DNA of 64,000 bases, taken from Syntrophorhabdales bacterium (GTDB lineage: Bacteria; Desulfobacterota; Syntrophorhabdia; Syntrophorhabdales; WCHB1-27). The stretch's first letter is position 1. Each line of letters starts with the position of its first letter. Positions 17,696 to 25,929 of the stretch are shown here, in pieces. A model generated the notes under the pieces. The model saw only the letters and a program-made list of their open reading frames with translations, did not search any database and had not been told where the DNA came from. The position numbers were made by a program, and so were the translations under genes. The stretch lies in assembly GCA_035541455.1 (NCBI GenBank), contig DATKNH010000116.1, forward strand, positions 62,001 to 126,000, given 5' to 3'.

Positions 17696-18433
17696 TTAAA
17701 TACCCCAGCCACCCGAAACTGTTATGGTTGTTCCGGTTATGTAGGATGCATCATCGGATGCAAGAAACGCTATCGTCCGGGCCACTTCTTCCGCTTCACC
17801 GATCCTGCCGAGCAATGTTTGCTCCAGGATGGGAATCTTGTACTTCTCCGGCATTTTTTCTATGGTAGGAGTCCGGATGAGCCCTGGTACCACCGCATTC
17901 ACGGTCACGCCATCAGGTCCGCCCTCACGCGCCGCAGTCTTTGTCAGCCCAACGATACCGGCCTTCGCCGTGGAATAGGCCACTTCTCCCTTTGCACCGG
18001 AGAGACCGTATACGGAGCTTATGTTGATAATGCGCCCCCATTTTCGGGCCCTCATGTCAGGAAGCAACAGTTTGATGAGCATAAAGGGAACGCCCACGTG
18101 AATCCCGAGCACAGCGTTAAAACGGTTTCTGTGAGTTTTCGAGGTGACACCAGGCTTATCAAAACCCGCATTATTCACCAGGATGTCGACCGCTGTTTCT
18201 TTTTTTATGTGTTCAATCAGTGTTTCCAACCGTCTGGTATGGGTCAGGTCGATCACGTGCGCTATGACGCCACAGCCCTCTGCCCTGAGAGCTTTAGCAA
18301 CGTGTGGGAGAGTATTTTTGTTCTTGTCGAGCAGCACGAGGCTTGAGCCCCTGCTGGCAAAGACTTCTGCGCAGGCTTTGCCGATTCCTTGCCCTGCTCC
18401 GGTTATCAACGCAGTGCGGCCGGTGAAGTCCAT
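17696..18433 (-). CDS. Short-chain dehydrogenase/reductase (FabG/PhaB-like)
   Basis: A 245-residue classical SDR. It has the NAD(P) motif TGAGQGIG (11-18), NNAG (87-90) and the catalytic triad Ser140, Tyr153 and Lys157. The end of strand 2 is LLDKN, where an Asp favours NAD over NADP. The SSVYGLSGAKGEVAYSTAKAG block resembles 3-oxoacyl reductases and acetoacetyl-CoA reductases. The ATG at 18433 puts the Rossmann fold at the usual place; upstream in-frame starts would add 5 to 21 residues. Confidence 0.9.
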   Translation of the reverse strand: MDFTGRTALITGAGQGIGKACAEVFASRGSSLVLLDKNKNTLPHVAKALRAEGCGVIAHVIDLTHTRRLETLIEHIKKETAVDILVNNAGFDKPGVTSKTHRNRFNAVLGIHVGVPFMLIKLLLPDMRARKWGRIINISSVYGLSGAKGEVAYSTAKAGIVGLTKTAAREGGPDGVTVNAVVPGLIRTPTIEKMPEKYKIPILEQTLLGRIGEAEEVARTIAFLASDDASYITGTTITVSGGWGI

Positions 18434-18553
18434 AACTCTGCCTTTCATAGGTGATGTGAATGTAGAGATGCCTGCGCCTAATTTTATCCAAAACACTCTG
18501 AAGTTACAACAAATTATCGGTGCGGTCGGGTTTGGACGGCAGCATCGATTGAC

Positions 18554-19570
18554 CTACTGCGCGTTCAGGAAGGCGATGATATCTATGACCTCGTCATCCT
18601 TCAGTCTTTCTTTGAATGACGGCATTTGTTTGTAGGGGCACCGGAGCTGTTTGAAAATATTCCCGGGTGTTGATGGCCAATCGCCGACGGGGAAGGTTGT
18701 GCGTTTCAGCAGTCCCTTCAGGCCGGGCCCCACGATAGTCTCTGTCCCGCTTACTGTGTGACAGCGTTTGCAATTGGCCTCAAAGAGCTCTTTTCCTTTT
18801 GCGATACTTGCAGGATCAGTCTTCGGCGCGACTGCGGGAATCGTGACGTCACACGTGGGGACCTCTTTCGCCGGTCCCATTGTCTTCATTATATACTCAC
18901 GCAATTCGCCGGCCTGTGTGTCTGATATTCTCGACGGAGGGAAGGGTGGCATGACGCCACGGGCGCCATTATCCATTTTAGGATCGCGTATCCATCGGAT
19001 AAACGTCTGGAGGTCTTTGTAGTCGTCTGAGCCTCGCAATTCTGCATCGGGCGCGACTATGTTCGTGCCGTATGGGTGGCACCCGCTGCAATTAGCGCGG
19101 AAAAGTTTTTCTCCTACCCGGAACTCTGCAGGCGCAACAGGAACTCTGCCGGAAAAGACAAGCTCGCCCCCGAAAAAGCCGAGACCTAGTACCGTAAGCG
19201 TGCAGAGGGTGTACATGCCTGCGACACGTGCCGATGTTCTCTCGTCGGCCACCCCTGCCCGAAGCGAAATAGCGGACAAGACGAGGAGAATCGCTGCCAG
19301 CACCAGTTTAAACTTTATCGGCCTAAGCCAGCCGCCGGCGTAGAAGTGCTGCCAGTCCATGTACCCTAAGAATGCGGCGACGAACATGGAAATGAATGCG
19401 ATGAGCATACAATACCGTGCAGCCCGGCCGGCAGACTGGGAGCGGAACAGAAATGATACCAGTCCCAGCAGAAAGGCTCCAATCACCAGCCCTACAGGCA
19501 CATGCGTGAAGGGCGGATGCACGGGATGGAGATACCCGATGCTTTCGAGGAGTTGATAGAAATGTTCCAT
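18554..19570 (-). CDS. Membrane-anchored diheme cytochrome c with DUF2231-like N terminus
   Basis: A 338-residue protein. Residues 21-137 form four membrane segments in a DUF2231-like pattern (HPPFTHVPVGLVIGAFLLG), with His15, His18 and His23 as possible haem b or metal ligands. Two cytochrome c motifs follow, CSGCH (161-165) and CKRCH (267-271), with Met207 in GVMPPFPPSRIS as a likely axial ligand of the first haem. The C-terminal domains would face the periplasm. It probably links a membrane quinone or haem to a periplasmic carrier. Its start shares one base with the stop of the DUF488 gene. Confidence 0.85.
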   Translation of the reverse strand: MEHFYQLLESIGYLHPVHPPFTHVPVGLVIGAFLLGLVSFLFRSQSAGRAARYCMLIAFISMFVAAFLGYMDWQHFYAGGWLRPIKFKLVLAAILLVLSAISLRAGVADERTSARVAGMYTLCTLTVLGLGFFGGELVFSGRVPVAPAEFRVGEKLFRANCSGCHPYGTNIVAPDAELRGSDDYKDLQTFIRWIRDPKMDNGARGVMPPFPPSRISDTQAGELREYIMKTMGPAKEVPTCDVTIPAVAPKTDPASIAKGKELFEANCKRCHTVSGTETIVGPGLKGLLKRTTFPVGDWPSTPGNIFKQLRCPYKQMPSFKERLKDDEVIDIIAFLNAQ

Positions 19571-19914
19571 TATCTCGCTGCGATTATCTCTTTGAGCACA
19601 ACGGCGTTGTTGTGCTCCGTATCCTTGGCTGCGTAAAGAAGCGTCAGCTGACCCCCGCGGGCCTGACGCCTGAGTTGCTCGACCAGTTCACGTTTTGTTT
19701 CCAGCTCTTTCTTGTATCTTCTCTTGAACTCGACCCATTTCGCTGGATCGTGGCTGAACCATTTCCGCAGATCATCACTGGGTGCAATCTCCTTCATCCA
19801 GTCGTCGACGACTTTCGGATCCTTCTTCACTCCTCTGGGCCAGAGGCGATCTACGAGTATTCTTTTGCCATCCTGCCGAGTAGGAACGTCATAAACTCTC
19901 TTTATCCCAACCAT
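19570..19914 (-). CDS. DUF488 family protein (YeaO-like)
   Basis: A 114-residue protein with the DUF488 signature RVYDVPTRQDGKRILVDRLWPRGV and the block APSDDLRKWFSHDPAKWVEFKRRY. Members are small cytoplasmic proteins of unknown function. It is translationally coupled to the diheme cytochrome gene. AAGGGA lies upstream of the ATG. Confidence 0.9.
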   Translation of the reverse strand: MVGIKRVYDVPTRQDGKRILVDRLWPRGVKKDPKVVDDWMKEIAPSDDLRKWFSHDPAKWVEFKRRYKKELETKRELVEQLRRQARGGQLTLLYAAKDTEHNNAVVLKEIIAAR

Positions 19915-20124
19915 TGAAATCCCTTAGCACCGACTGCCGGGACCCTCCACATCCGTGCGATCTATGGTTAATTTATTTCTGTTTCCTGGTTTGTCAAGAT
20001 GATACCCGTGAGAAATGTGTGTTCCTCGCTCCCGCACTAATTTGTAAAATCATCAAAGAAGAAACTGTGATAGAATTCAACCACGTGACAGGAACGAAAA
20101 GAAGATGGAGTAAGGATCTCAACG

Positions 20125-21282
20125 ATGAAATACGATTTCGACCACGAGACAGGGCGCAAAGGCAGTGATAGCTACAAATGGCAGAAATACGGCGATGATG
20201 TCATCCCTCTGTGGGTGGCAGACATGGACTTTGTTTCGCCGCAACCCGTCATTGACGCGCTTCGTACGAGAGTTGATCACGGTGTGTTCGGCTACACGCG
20301 TGCTCCGCGTGATCTTACTCTTATCATCCAGGAACGGCTGAAACGTCTTTATGGCTGGGAGACCAGAGAAGAGGATATTGTCTACCTGCCCGGTGTGGTA
20401 TCGGGGCTCAACCTTGCCTTTCAGGTCTTCGCAGGACAGCAGGATGCCGTTCTTGTCCAGCCACCCGTCTACTCTCATTTTATGCGTGATCCTCTCCTTC
20501 GCGGCCGCAATGTGATTGATCCGCCGCTGATCGAAAAGAATGATACCTACGGAATCGATTTCGACGCATTTGAAGAGTCGATCACGGATCGCACGAAGAT
20601 ATTTATTCTGTGCAATCCTCACAATCCGGTGGGCCGCGTCTTTACCAGGGAAGAACTCGAGAGGCTTGCCCACATCTGCCTGCGCCACAATGTGCTCATC
20701 TGTTCGGATGAGATTCATTGCGACCTCGTCTTTCCGGGGTTTCGGCACACACCCATTGCAACGCTTGGCCGCGAGGTGGAGGAGAGAACCGTGACGCTCA
20801 TGGCTCCCAGCAAAACGTTCAACGTGCCGGGCCTCGGGTGCGCCTTTGCAATTATCAGGAACGAGGCCCTGCGCGGGATGTGGGTCTCGGGAAGCCAGGG
20901 GCTGATACCTCACGTGAATATCATGGGGTTTACAGCTGCTCTCGCAGCATACAGGGACGGGCAGGAATGGCTCGACCAGGTAATCTCTTACCTGGAGGGG
21001 AATAGAGATTTTCTGATGCAGTTCGTGAGGGAGAAGCTTCCCGGCCTGCGCATGAAGAGGATGGAAGCAACCTATCTCGCCTGGCTGGATTGCAGGCAGA
21101 GCGGTATTCCCGGTAACCCCTTCGACTTTTTTCTCGGAGAGGCAAAAGTGGCGTTCAACGATGGAACTGAGTACGGAAAGGGAGGCGAAGGATTCGTGAG
21201 GCTTAACTTCGCTTGCACCAGAAGAAGATTGGCTGAGGTACTCGACCGCATGACGCAGGCTCTGCAGCAGATAAAAGTCTAA
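20125..21282 (+). CDS. MalY/PatB family aminotransferase (cystathionine beta-lyase type)
   Basis: A 385-residue fold-type I PLP enzyme. Lys230 in APSKTFNVPGLG is the expected Schiff-base lysine, Asp195 in CSDEIHCDL contacts the pyridine nitrogen, and NPHNPVGRVF near residue 165 is the family loop. The opening IPLWVADMDF is characteristic of MalY/PatB C-S lyases, which release thiols from cysteine conjugates; a plain aminotransferase role is possible. It converges with the flavoprotein at 21279, overlapping by 4 bases tail to tail. The start has AAGGA 10 bases upstream. Confidence 0.92.
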   Translation: MKYDFDHETGRKGSDSYKWQKYGDDVIPLWVADMDFVSPQPVIDALRTRVDHGVFGYTRAPRDLTLIIQERLKRLYGWETREEDIVYLPGVVSGLNLAFQVFAGQQDAVLVQPPVYSHFMRDPLLRGRNVIDPPLIEKNDTYGIDFDAFEESITDRTKIFILCNPHNPVGRVFTREELERLAHICLRHNVLICSDEIHCDLVFPGFRHTPIATLGREVEERTVTLMAPSKTFNVPGLGCAFAIIRNEALRGMWVSGSQGLIPHVNIMGFTAALAAYRDGQEWLDQVISYLEGNRDFLMQFVREKLPGLRMKRMEATYLAWLDCRQSGIPGNPFDFFLGEAKVAFNDGTEYGKGGEGFVRLNFACTRRRLAEVLDRMTQALQQIKV

Positions 21283-22943
21283 CTGGGTATGTCCTTCCAC
21301 GCGACATGGGGGTTGCCTTCAATGTGCTTCACTGTGAGCACCTTGTTGTTATATAGCGGGTCTGTGTAGGGATAATCACTTCTCTGGAACATGCCTCTCG
21401 ATTCTTTTCTTTCAAGGGCTGCGACGAAGACCAGTTCGCCAAGATCATACAGATTGCGGACCTCCAGGCAGCGGATCAATTCCCAGCGGTTTCTCGCCAG
21501 GAGAGTCTCGTCAAGCTTCTTGCGAAGCCTTCTCAGGTGCGCGAGACCGGCAGCCAGCGTCGCCTCTGATTTTATCGACCCGGCATAATCTGCCAGCGTG
21601 TGCTGCAGCGCGAGGTTTGCATCACGCCAGTCGTGTCCACGTTGCCTGGTCTGCAGTTGGGTGATCAAGTTTGCTGTTGAGTCTATCTTTTCGTTGATTG
21701 CGTTCTGCTCGGGTTGTGCAAGGGCTGAAGGATGCTGGGCGGCGTATTGGCACGCGTATTCCCCGCTGAGCCAGCCGAAGACCGCCGCACCAGAGATGCT
21801 GAAGGTGGACTCATCGCCCGCGGTGAAGAGTCCTGGTGTGCCCGTCTCTGTCCTTTCATTAGTCCAGATCCGGCCCAGGTAGCGCAGCTCGTACGTGGAG
21901 AACTCGATTGCATTCTTTCGCAGGTCGACACCCTCTTCCCTGAGGTGTTCGAGAAGCCCGATGTTCCCTTCGTTGATGAGGGCCTGCCTGAGATAGGCGA
22001 AATCACCCTCGGACAAGCCCGTACAATCCATGTAGACCGGCCCTCTGCCTGTCTGCTGGTAGCGCTCGAATATCTGCTTGTCCACCTCTATGATGATGTC
22101 GCCGAACCTAATATCCGGTTCCTGCAGATACTTGCCAATGGGCTTTCCTTGTGGGTCTCTGCAGACGCCTGCCCAGGTGCCCTGGCCGCTCCGGCAGTAA
22201 TTCTTGACGCCCGCATGCCTGCTGAAAAGCTCAACATTGACCAGGTCGGCACCGGCGCGGCACGCCATGGCCCGCCCGTCCCCTGTCTCTGTGAAAGGGC
22301 GCTGATTATTGCCCATAACCTCGGGAGTGAGCCCTGGATAAAGGCGTATGGTGGAGCCGGTTCCGAGGATCACACTCTTTGCCCGGAACTCAATGAGGCG
22401 ATCGTGCCTGGTATCCGCCGCAAGCGCACCGGTGACAGCTTCGGGTCCGCCGAGCAGATCAAATACCATAACTCTATCCATGATGCGGGCGCCCTTCTTT
22501 ACAGCCTGCTCGAGCAGGACAGACTTCTGATTTGCGCCCTTGTACTTGAGATGCGTCATGACCCTCCCGGGAAACGAGTGGCCTGAGAAGTGCCACTCCC
22601 CGTCATGTTTCATGGGGATACCCCAGCTGTCCCAGAGCTTGACTATCTCGAACGAATGCTCGAGCCACGTGCGCACCACTCTCGGCCCGAGATTCGATGT
22701 CATGTTGCCGAGCTGCGTGATCATGCATTCTTTGATGAATGCGTTGATGTCGGGACCGTGGTACTCGGGTATGTAGCACCAGAAGTGGTCGTTGCCGATG
22801 CGTCCTGCACCGCTGTATTTCGTCGCACCTTTTTCAGCCACGATCACTCGCGCGCCCGATTCGCGGGCGCGAATGGCGGCCATGAGGCCTGCAATGCCGC
22901 CGCCTATGCACAAGACGTCGGTTTCAATCGTTTCTCTCTGCAT
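21279..22943 (-). CDS. AprA/FrdA-like FAD-dependent oxidoreductase, second copy
   Basis: A 554-residue cytoplasmic flavoprotein paralogous to that at 436-2106. The two share VLxxGGGIAGLMAAI, the GNDHFxCYIP and SGRGPxYMDCTG-type blocks (here TGRGPVYMDCTGLSE) and the C-terminal FAD contact (GLFTAGDESTFSISGAAVFGW). AGAGGT lies 8 bases upstream of the ATG. Unlike the first copy it has no adjacent ferredoxin or transporter. The reaction is unknown. Confidence 0.85.
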   Translation of the reverse strand: MQRETIETDVLCIGGGIAGLMAAIRARESGARVIVAEKGATKYSGAGRIGNDHFWCYIPEYHGPDINAFIKECMITQLGNMTSNLGPRVVRTWLEHSFEIVKLWDSWGIPMKHDGEWHFSGHSFPGRVMTHLKYKGANQKSVLLEQAVKKGARIMDRVMVFDLLGGPEAVTGALAADTRHDRLIEFRAKSVILGTGSTIRLYPGLTPEVMGNNQRPFTETGDGRAMACRAGADLVNVELFSRHAGVKNYCRSGQGTWAGVCRDPQGKPIGKYLQEPDIRFGDIIIEVDKQIFERYQQTGRGPVYMDCTGLSEGDFAYLRQALINEGNIGLLEHLREEGVDLRKNAIEFSTYELRYLGRIWTNERTETGTPGLFTAGDESTFSISGAAVFGWLSGEYACQYAAQHPSALAQPEQNAINEKIDSTANLITQLQTRQRGHDWRDANLALQHTLADYAGSIKSEATLAAGLAHLRRLRKKLDETLLARNRWELIRCLEVRNLYDLGELVFVAALERKESRGMFQRSDYPYTDPLYNNKVLTVKHIEGNPHVAWKDIPS

Positions 22944-22970
22944 CGGGATACCTCTTGAGGACTGTTCGCG

Positions 22971-23549
22971 CTACTTCAGCTCTTCGTAGGACTTAGAATC
23001 GTTCCACATTCTCTCAAATGCGTTTTTGTATTGCTCCAGAATACGTTTGTCGACGCCGGCGGGAATGACCAGGAGATTCTCTTCATCCACTATGGTGCCC
23101 AGAGGGGTACGCGTCTCGGTCGAACCGTAATCATAGCTCCCGACCACCAGGTACTCGTCGTTCACCATGCTTGCCTCCAGGCGAAGCGCGCCGGAAAAGC
23201 GATTGATCTTTATAGGGATGCCGTGCAGTTTGAGATTGTACATTGCCACCTGGTCTCGCTTGGTTTCCAGCTTTCTCCGGTCACCTATCATTCGAACGTC
23301 GACCCCACGTTGCTTCGCATCGATCAAGGCCTTCGCCAGCGCGGGGTGGGTGATAGATGAGGTCACAAGCCAGATATACCCCCCTTTTTGAGCTTCTGCG
23401 TGGAGAGAGACAAGTATCTCTTCCAGGCCGCCGTGCTCCCGTGAAAAGTAGAGCGACATCCGATCGGAAGGAGGAACTGCATTGCTTTGCGAAAGAGCGA
23501 GAAGCAAGAAAAGAACGGCGATAATTGAGGCCCTGCAGATCGAATGCAC
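22971..23549 (-). CDS. PLD-like protein lacking the HKD catalytic His and Lys, exported
   Basis: A 192-residue protein starting at GTG 23549, with AAGGAGG 5 bases upstream; earlier in-frame starts would spoil the signal peptide (ASIIAVLFLLLALSQSNA). The mature part follows the single-domain phospholipase D/Nuc pattern (ALIDAKQRGVDVRMIGD), but where HxKxxxxD is expected the sequence has Leu124, Ala126 and Asp131 (RLEASMVND), followed by the conserved VGSYD. The nucleophile His and the Lys are therefore missing. It may be a structural or binding protein or a degenerate enzyme in the periplasm. It lies 27 bases upstream of the flavoprotein gene. Confidence 0.75.
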   Translation of the reverse strand: MHSICRASIIAVLFLLLALSQSNAVPPSDRMSLYFSREHGGLEEILVSLHAEAQKGGYIWLVTSSITHPALAKALIDAKQRGVDVRMIGDRRKLETKRDQVAMYNLKLHGIPIKINRFSGALRLEASMVNDEYLVVGSYDYGSTETRTPLGTIVDEENLLVIPAGVDKRILEQYKNAFERMWNDSKSYEELK

Positions 23550-23683
23550 GGTGCACCTCCTTAAGCTTTGTCTGCTTTCCAACATTATAGTAAATTGGGG
23601 ACGGCAAGGCAAAGACGCGCGACAACAGTCGGAATGGCTTCCAGGGCTTGCCGTCAGGCAATAGAATGCGTTACGATGTGCCC

Positions 23684-24343
23684 ATGAAGATCTTAATGGT
23701 TACCCTGAGCGTTCTGCTCTTTTTTGCGCAAACCCTTTTTGCCCAGCCGCCCTTTCGCATAACCTTCGAACAGGACGAGGTGGGGAAATTTCCCTCAGGA
23801 TGGCGTGCCAGAGACGACGAAGAAGGAGTCAAGGTATATTCTGTTCAGGCTGAGAATCAGAAGAAATTTCTGCGTGCTGACGCACGCGGATTGTCGGTAC
23901 AGATCAGTTACGAGAAGAAATGGGATATGGGAGATTACCCGATAATGCGGTGGCAATGGAGAGCGGTCATCTTTCCCGAGGGATCAAATGAGCAGGTGAA
24001 AAAAGGGAACGACAGCGTGCTCGGCGTGTACGTTGTTCTCAGCGGTCTGCCTTTTGTTAAAGCCCTCAAATACATTTGGAGTGATACGTTGCCCGTGAGC
24101 ACAGCCTTCAATTCTCCTTATTCAAGCGGAGCCAAGATGATTGTTATCCGGAGCGGCCGGGGCCAGGCTAACGAATGGATCACCGAGGAGCGGGATGTAC
24201 TCTCAGATTATCAGCACTTCTTCGGAAACGATAAGCACCCGAAGGCCATCGGAATCGGGATTCTGACCGATGCTGACAATACGAAGTCCAGAGCAGTGGG
24301 CGATTACAGCGAGATAGCAATCCTTCCCCGCGGCGCGAAGTAA
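23684..24343 (+). CDS. DUF3047 domain protein, exported
   Basis: A 219-residue protein with a clear signal peptide (MKILMVTLSVLLFFAQTLFA) when started at ATG 23684. The DUF3047 blocks GDYPIMRWQWRA, YIWSD, DVLSDYQHFFG and ILTDADNT match those of the longer homologue at 12871-13635. It is probably periplasmic. It is a single gene convergent with the HD gene to the right. Confidence 0.82.
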   Translation: MKILMVTLSVLLFFAQTLFAQPPFRITFEQDEVGKFPSGWRARDDEEGVKVYSVQAENQKKFLRADARGLSVQISYEKKWDMGDYPIMRWQWRAVIFPEGSNEQVKKGNDSVLGVYVVLSGLPFVKALKYIWSDTLPVSTAFNSPYSSGAKMIVIRSGRGQANEWITEERDVLSDYQHFFGNDKHPKAIGIGILTDADNTKSRAVGDYSEIAILPRGAK

Positions 24344-24382
24344 CAGACTGGTTTGCCGTTACATTAATGAGGGCGGCTGACG

Positions 24383-24985
24383 TTATTGGCCTGCTTCCAG
24401 CCTGCGCTGTGCCAATTCTGCCCTTGCAATCTCCTTGGATACCGGCAGAAAAAACCACTCGTCGACGAGGCGCTCGAGTCTGGCAGCGCCTTCCAGGGGT
24501 GTGGAACTGAAGAAGGGTACCCAGGATGCAAGATCCTTCGCGTATCGCGTCAGCTTGTCCGCATCTCTTACGATCTGATCGTTGATCGACAGAGCAGCAT
24601 GCCGGGTATCGTGGCCGTCTATGATCTGGAGAATTTCAGCTGTTTTCGATGGGTCGTAATCTACATCCCTGAGAACGCTTGCCGCTATCTTTGCGCCCTC
24701 CTGTTCGTGCATTCGCGTGATATGCCTTTCCTTTTGCGGACCCCAGGCACGTGAGATAAGCTCCTCAGAGAGTGAGTCATACCCTGTGTCGTGGAGTATA
24801 ACGGCAGGGATGACGATATCTCGGTCGCCTCCTACGATCTCAAGCAGTCTCAGTGCAAAGGTTATTGCAGAGCGCGTGTGATACTCGTTATTTCGTACGG
24901 TAAGATAAGGCTTCGCGAGCTGGAATATCTTGCCCTCGGTGCCGTTCAATGTATTCTCGGCACCGGCATTCTGCTGTCTACTCAT
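24383..24985 (-). CDS. HD domain metal-dependent phosphohydrolase
   Basis: A 200-residue HD-family protein. Likely metal ligands are His36, His65-Asp66 (ILHDTGY), His93, His125 (IDGHD) and Asp141 (DADKLTRY), the complete HD set. The ATG at 24985 overlaps the aroK stop by 4 bases and has GAGGAGGT about 10 bases upstream, so it is preferred to a start at 25054. The substrate is unknown; nucleotide hydrolysis is usual for the family. Confidence 0.85.
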   Translation of the reverse strand: MSRQQNAGAENTLNGTEGKIFQLAKPYLTVRNNEYHTRSAITFALRLLEIVGGDRDIVIPAVILHDTGYDSLSEELISRAWGPQKERHITRMHEQEGAKIAASVLRDVDYDPSKTAEILQIIDGHDTRHAALSINDQIVRDADKLTRYAKDLASWVPFFSSTPLEGAARLERLVDEWFFLPVSKEIARAELAQRRLEAGQ

Positions 24986-25503
24986 TCTTCTGTATACCTC
25001 CTCAACTCCTCCATAATACGTGCGCAGACCTCTTCGTGCGTCAGGTTCGCGCAAGATACAATGACATCAGCGTACTTTTCGTACAAAGGGCTGCGTTCTG
25101 TATAGAGGTCGGCGAGAGTCTGATCCTGCCGCTTGGCGAGTCCCCTTGTTTCAAAATCGCGAACTCGCGATACCAGCGTGGTAAGGTCTGTTTCGAGAAA
25201 GAAAACCAGTCCTTCCAGTTTCAGATGCTCCATCGCCGCCGGGCTGTATACGGCGCTGCCACCCGTGGCGATAACGTGATTGCGGCAGTCAAGGCTGAGT
25301 AGAATCTCCTGCTCTATCCGGCGCAGGGCCATGTAGCCGTCAGTGTCGACTATCCCCTGCAACGAGCGGCCCCGGGCTGTCTGAACAAGAACGTCCGTGT
25401 CGATAAACCCATGAGACGTGCGTTTCGCGAGTAGTACACCTACCGTACTCTTGCCCGAACCCGGCATGCCTATGAGAACGATGTTCGATTTTTGTCTGGT
25501 CAT
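24982..25503 (-). CDS. aroK: Shikimate kinase
   Basis: A 173-residue P-loop kinase that phosphorylates shikimate in the chorismate pathway. Walker A is GMPGSGKST (12-20), FIDTD binds magnesium and shikimate, and ATGGSAVY is the GGG-like motif of the family. The lid carries the Arg of TRGLAKRQDQTLADLY. It is cytoplasmic and translationally coupled to the HD gene. No other aro genes are nearby. Confidence 0.92.
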   Translation of the reverse strand: MTRQKSNIVLIGMPGSGKSTVGVLLAKRTSHGFIDTDVLVQTARGRSLQGIVDTDGYMALRRIEQEILLSLDCRNHVIATGGSAVYSPAAMEHLKLEGLVFFLETDLTTLVSRVRDFETRGLAKRQDQTLADLYTERSPLYEKYADVIVSCANLTHEEVCARIMEELRRYTEE

Positions 25504-25583
25504 AAATCTTTGCGGATGGAGCTTACTACAAAGGTTGGAAAGAATTCAAACAGCAGCCCGGAGAGCCCGTGCAATGCCTCTGG

Positions 25584-25883
25584 TCACCTGACAGGCGCTG
25601 GTTGCGTGTACGGAGTTGGCCTTGGCGGCTGAGGGGGCTGAACACCCCGTCCATCTATCATGACAGGCATGTTTCTGAGCATATCCCATGCCCGTTCCTT
25701 ATCTCTTTCCTGTGCGTCTCTGTTACTGTTATCTGAGCCTATCGTATAGACAGTCTTGTCTTTGTCCTGTTCAACCTTGATGGTGTCTTGCGCGGCGAGA
25801 GGAGAGTGCCAGCCAGACGATGACAGGAAGAGTAAGCTCAGAAGAAATATCAGTATCAGCATCAAGACTTCACGTTTTGTCAT
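25584..25883 (-). CDS. Small exported protein of unknown function
   Basis: A 99-residue protein with a strong signal or anchor segment (MLILIFLLSLLFLSSSG) and a short polar mature part rich in Asp, Lys and Arg, ending in a proline-rich tail (QPPQPPRPTPY). No family is recognised. It lies 46 bases after the CocE-type hydrolase and 80 bases before aroK, in the same direction. Confidence 0.6.
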   Translation of the reverse strand: MTKREVLMLILIFLLSLLFLSSSGWHSPLAAQDTIKVEQDKDKTVYTIGSDNSNRDAQERDKERAWDMLRNMPVMIDGRGVQPPQPPRPTPYTQPAPVR

Positions 25884-25929
25884 ACTGTTATTATCGCCAT
25901 TTACGAACTTTAACTAATACCAATTCTGC

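Noticed and set aside
20119-21300. A 393-codon open frame opposite the MalY/PatB aminotransferase gene
   Set aside because: It lies wholly antisense to a gene with clear PLP-enzyme motifs, has no family features or ribosome-binding site, and is rich in residues expected from reading complementary codons. It is a shadow frame.
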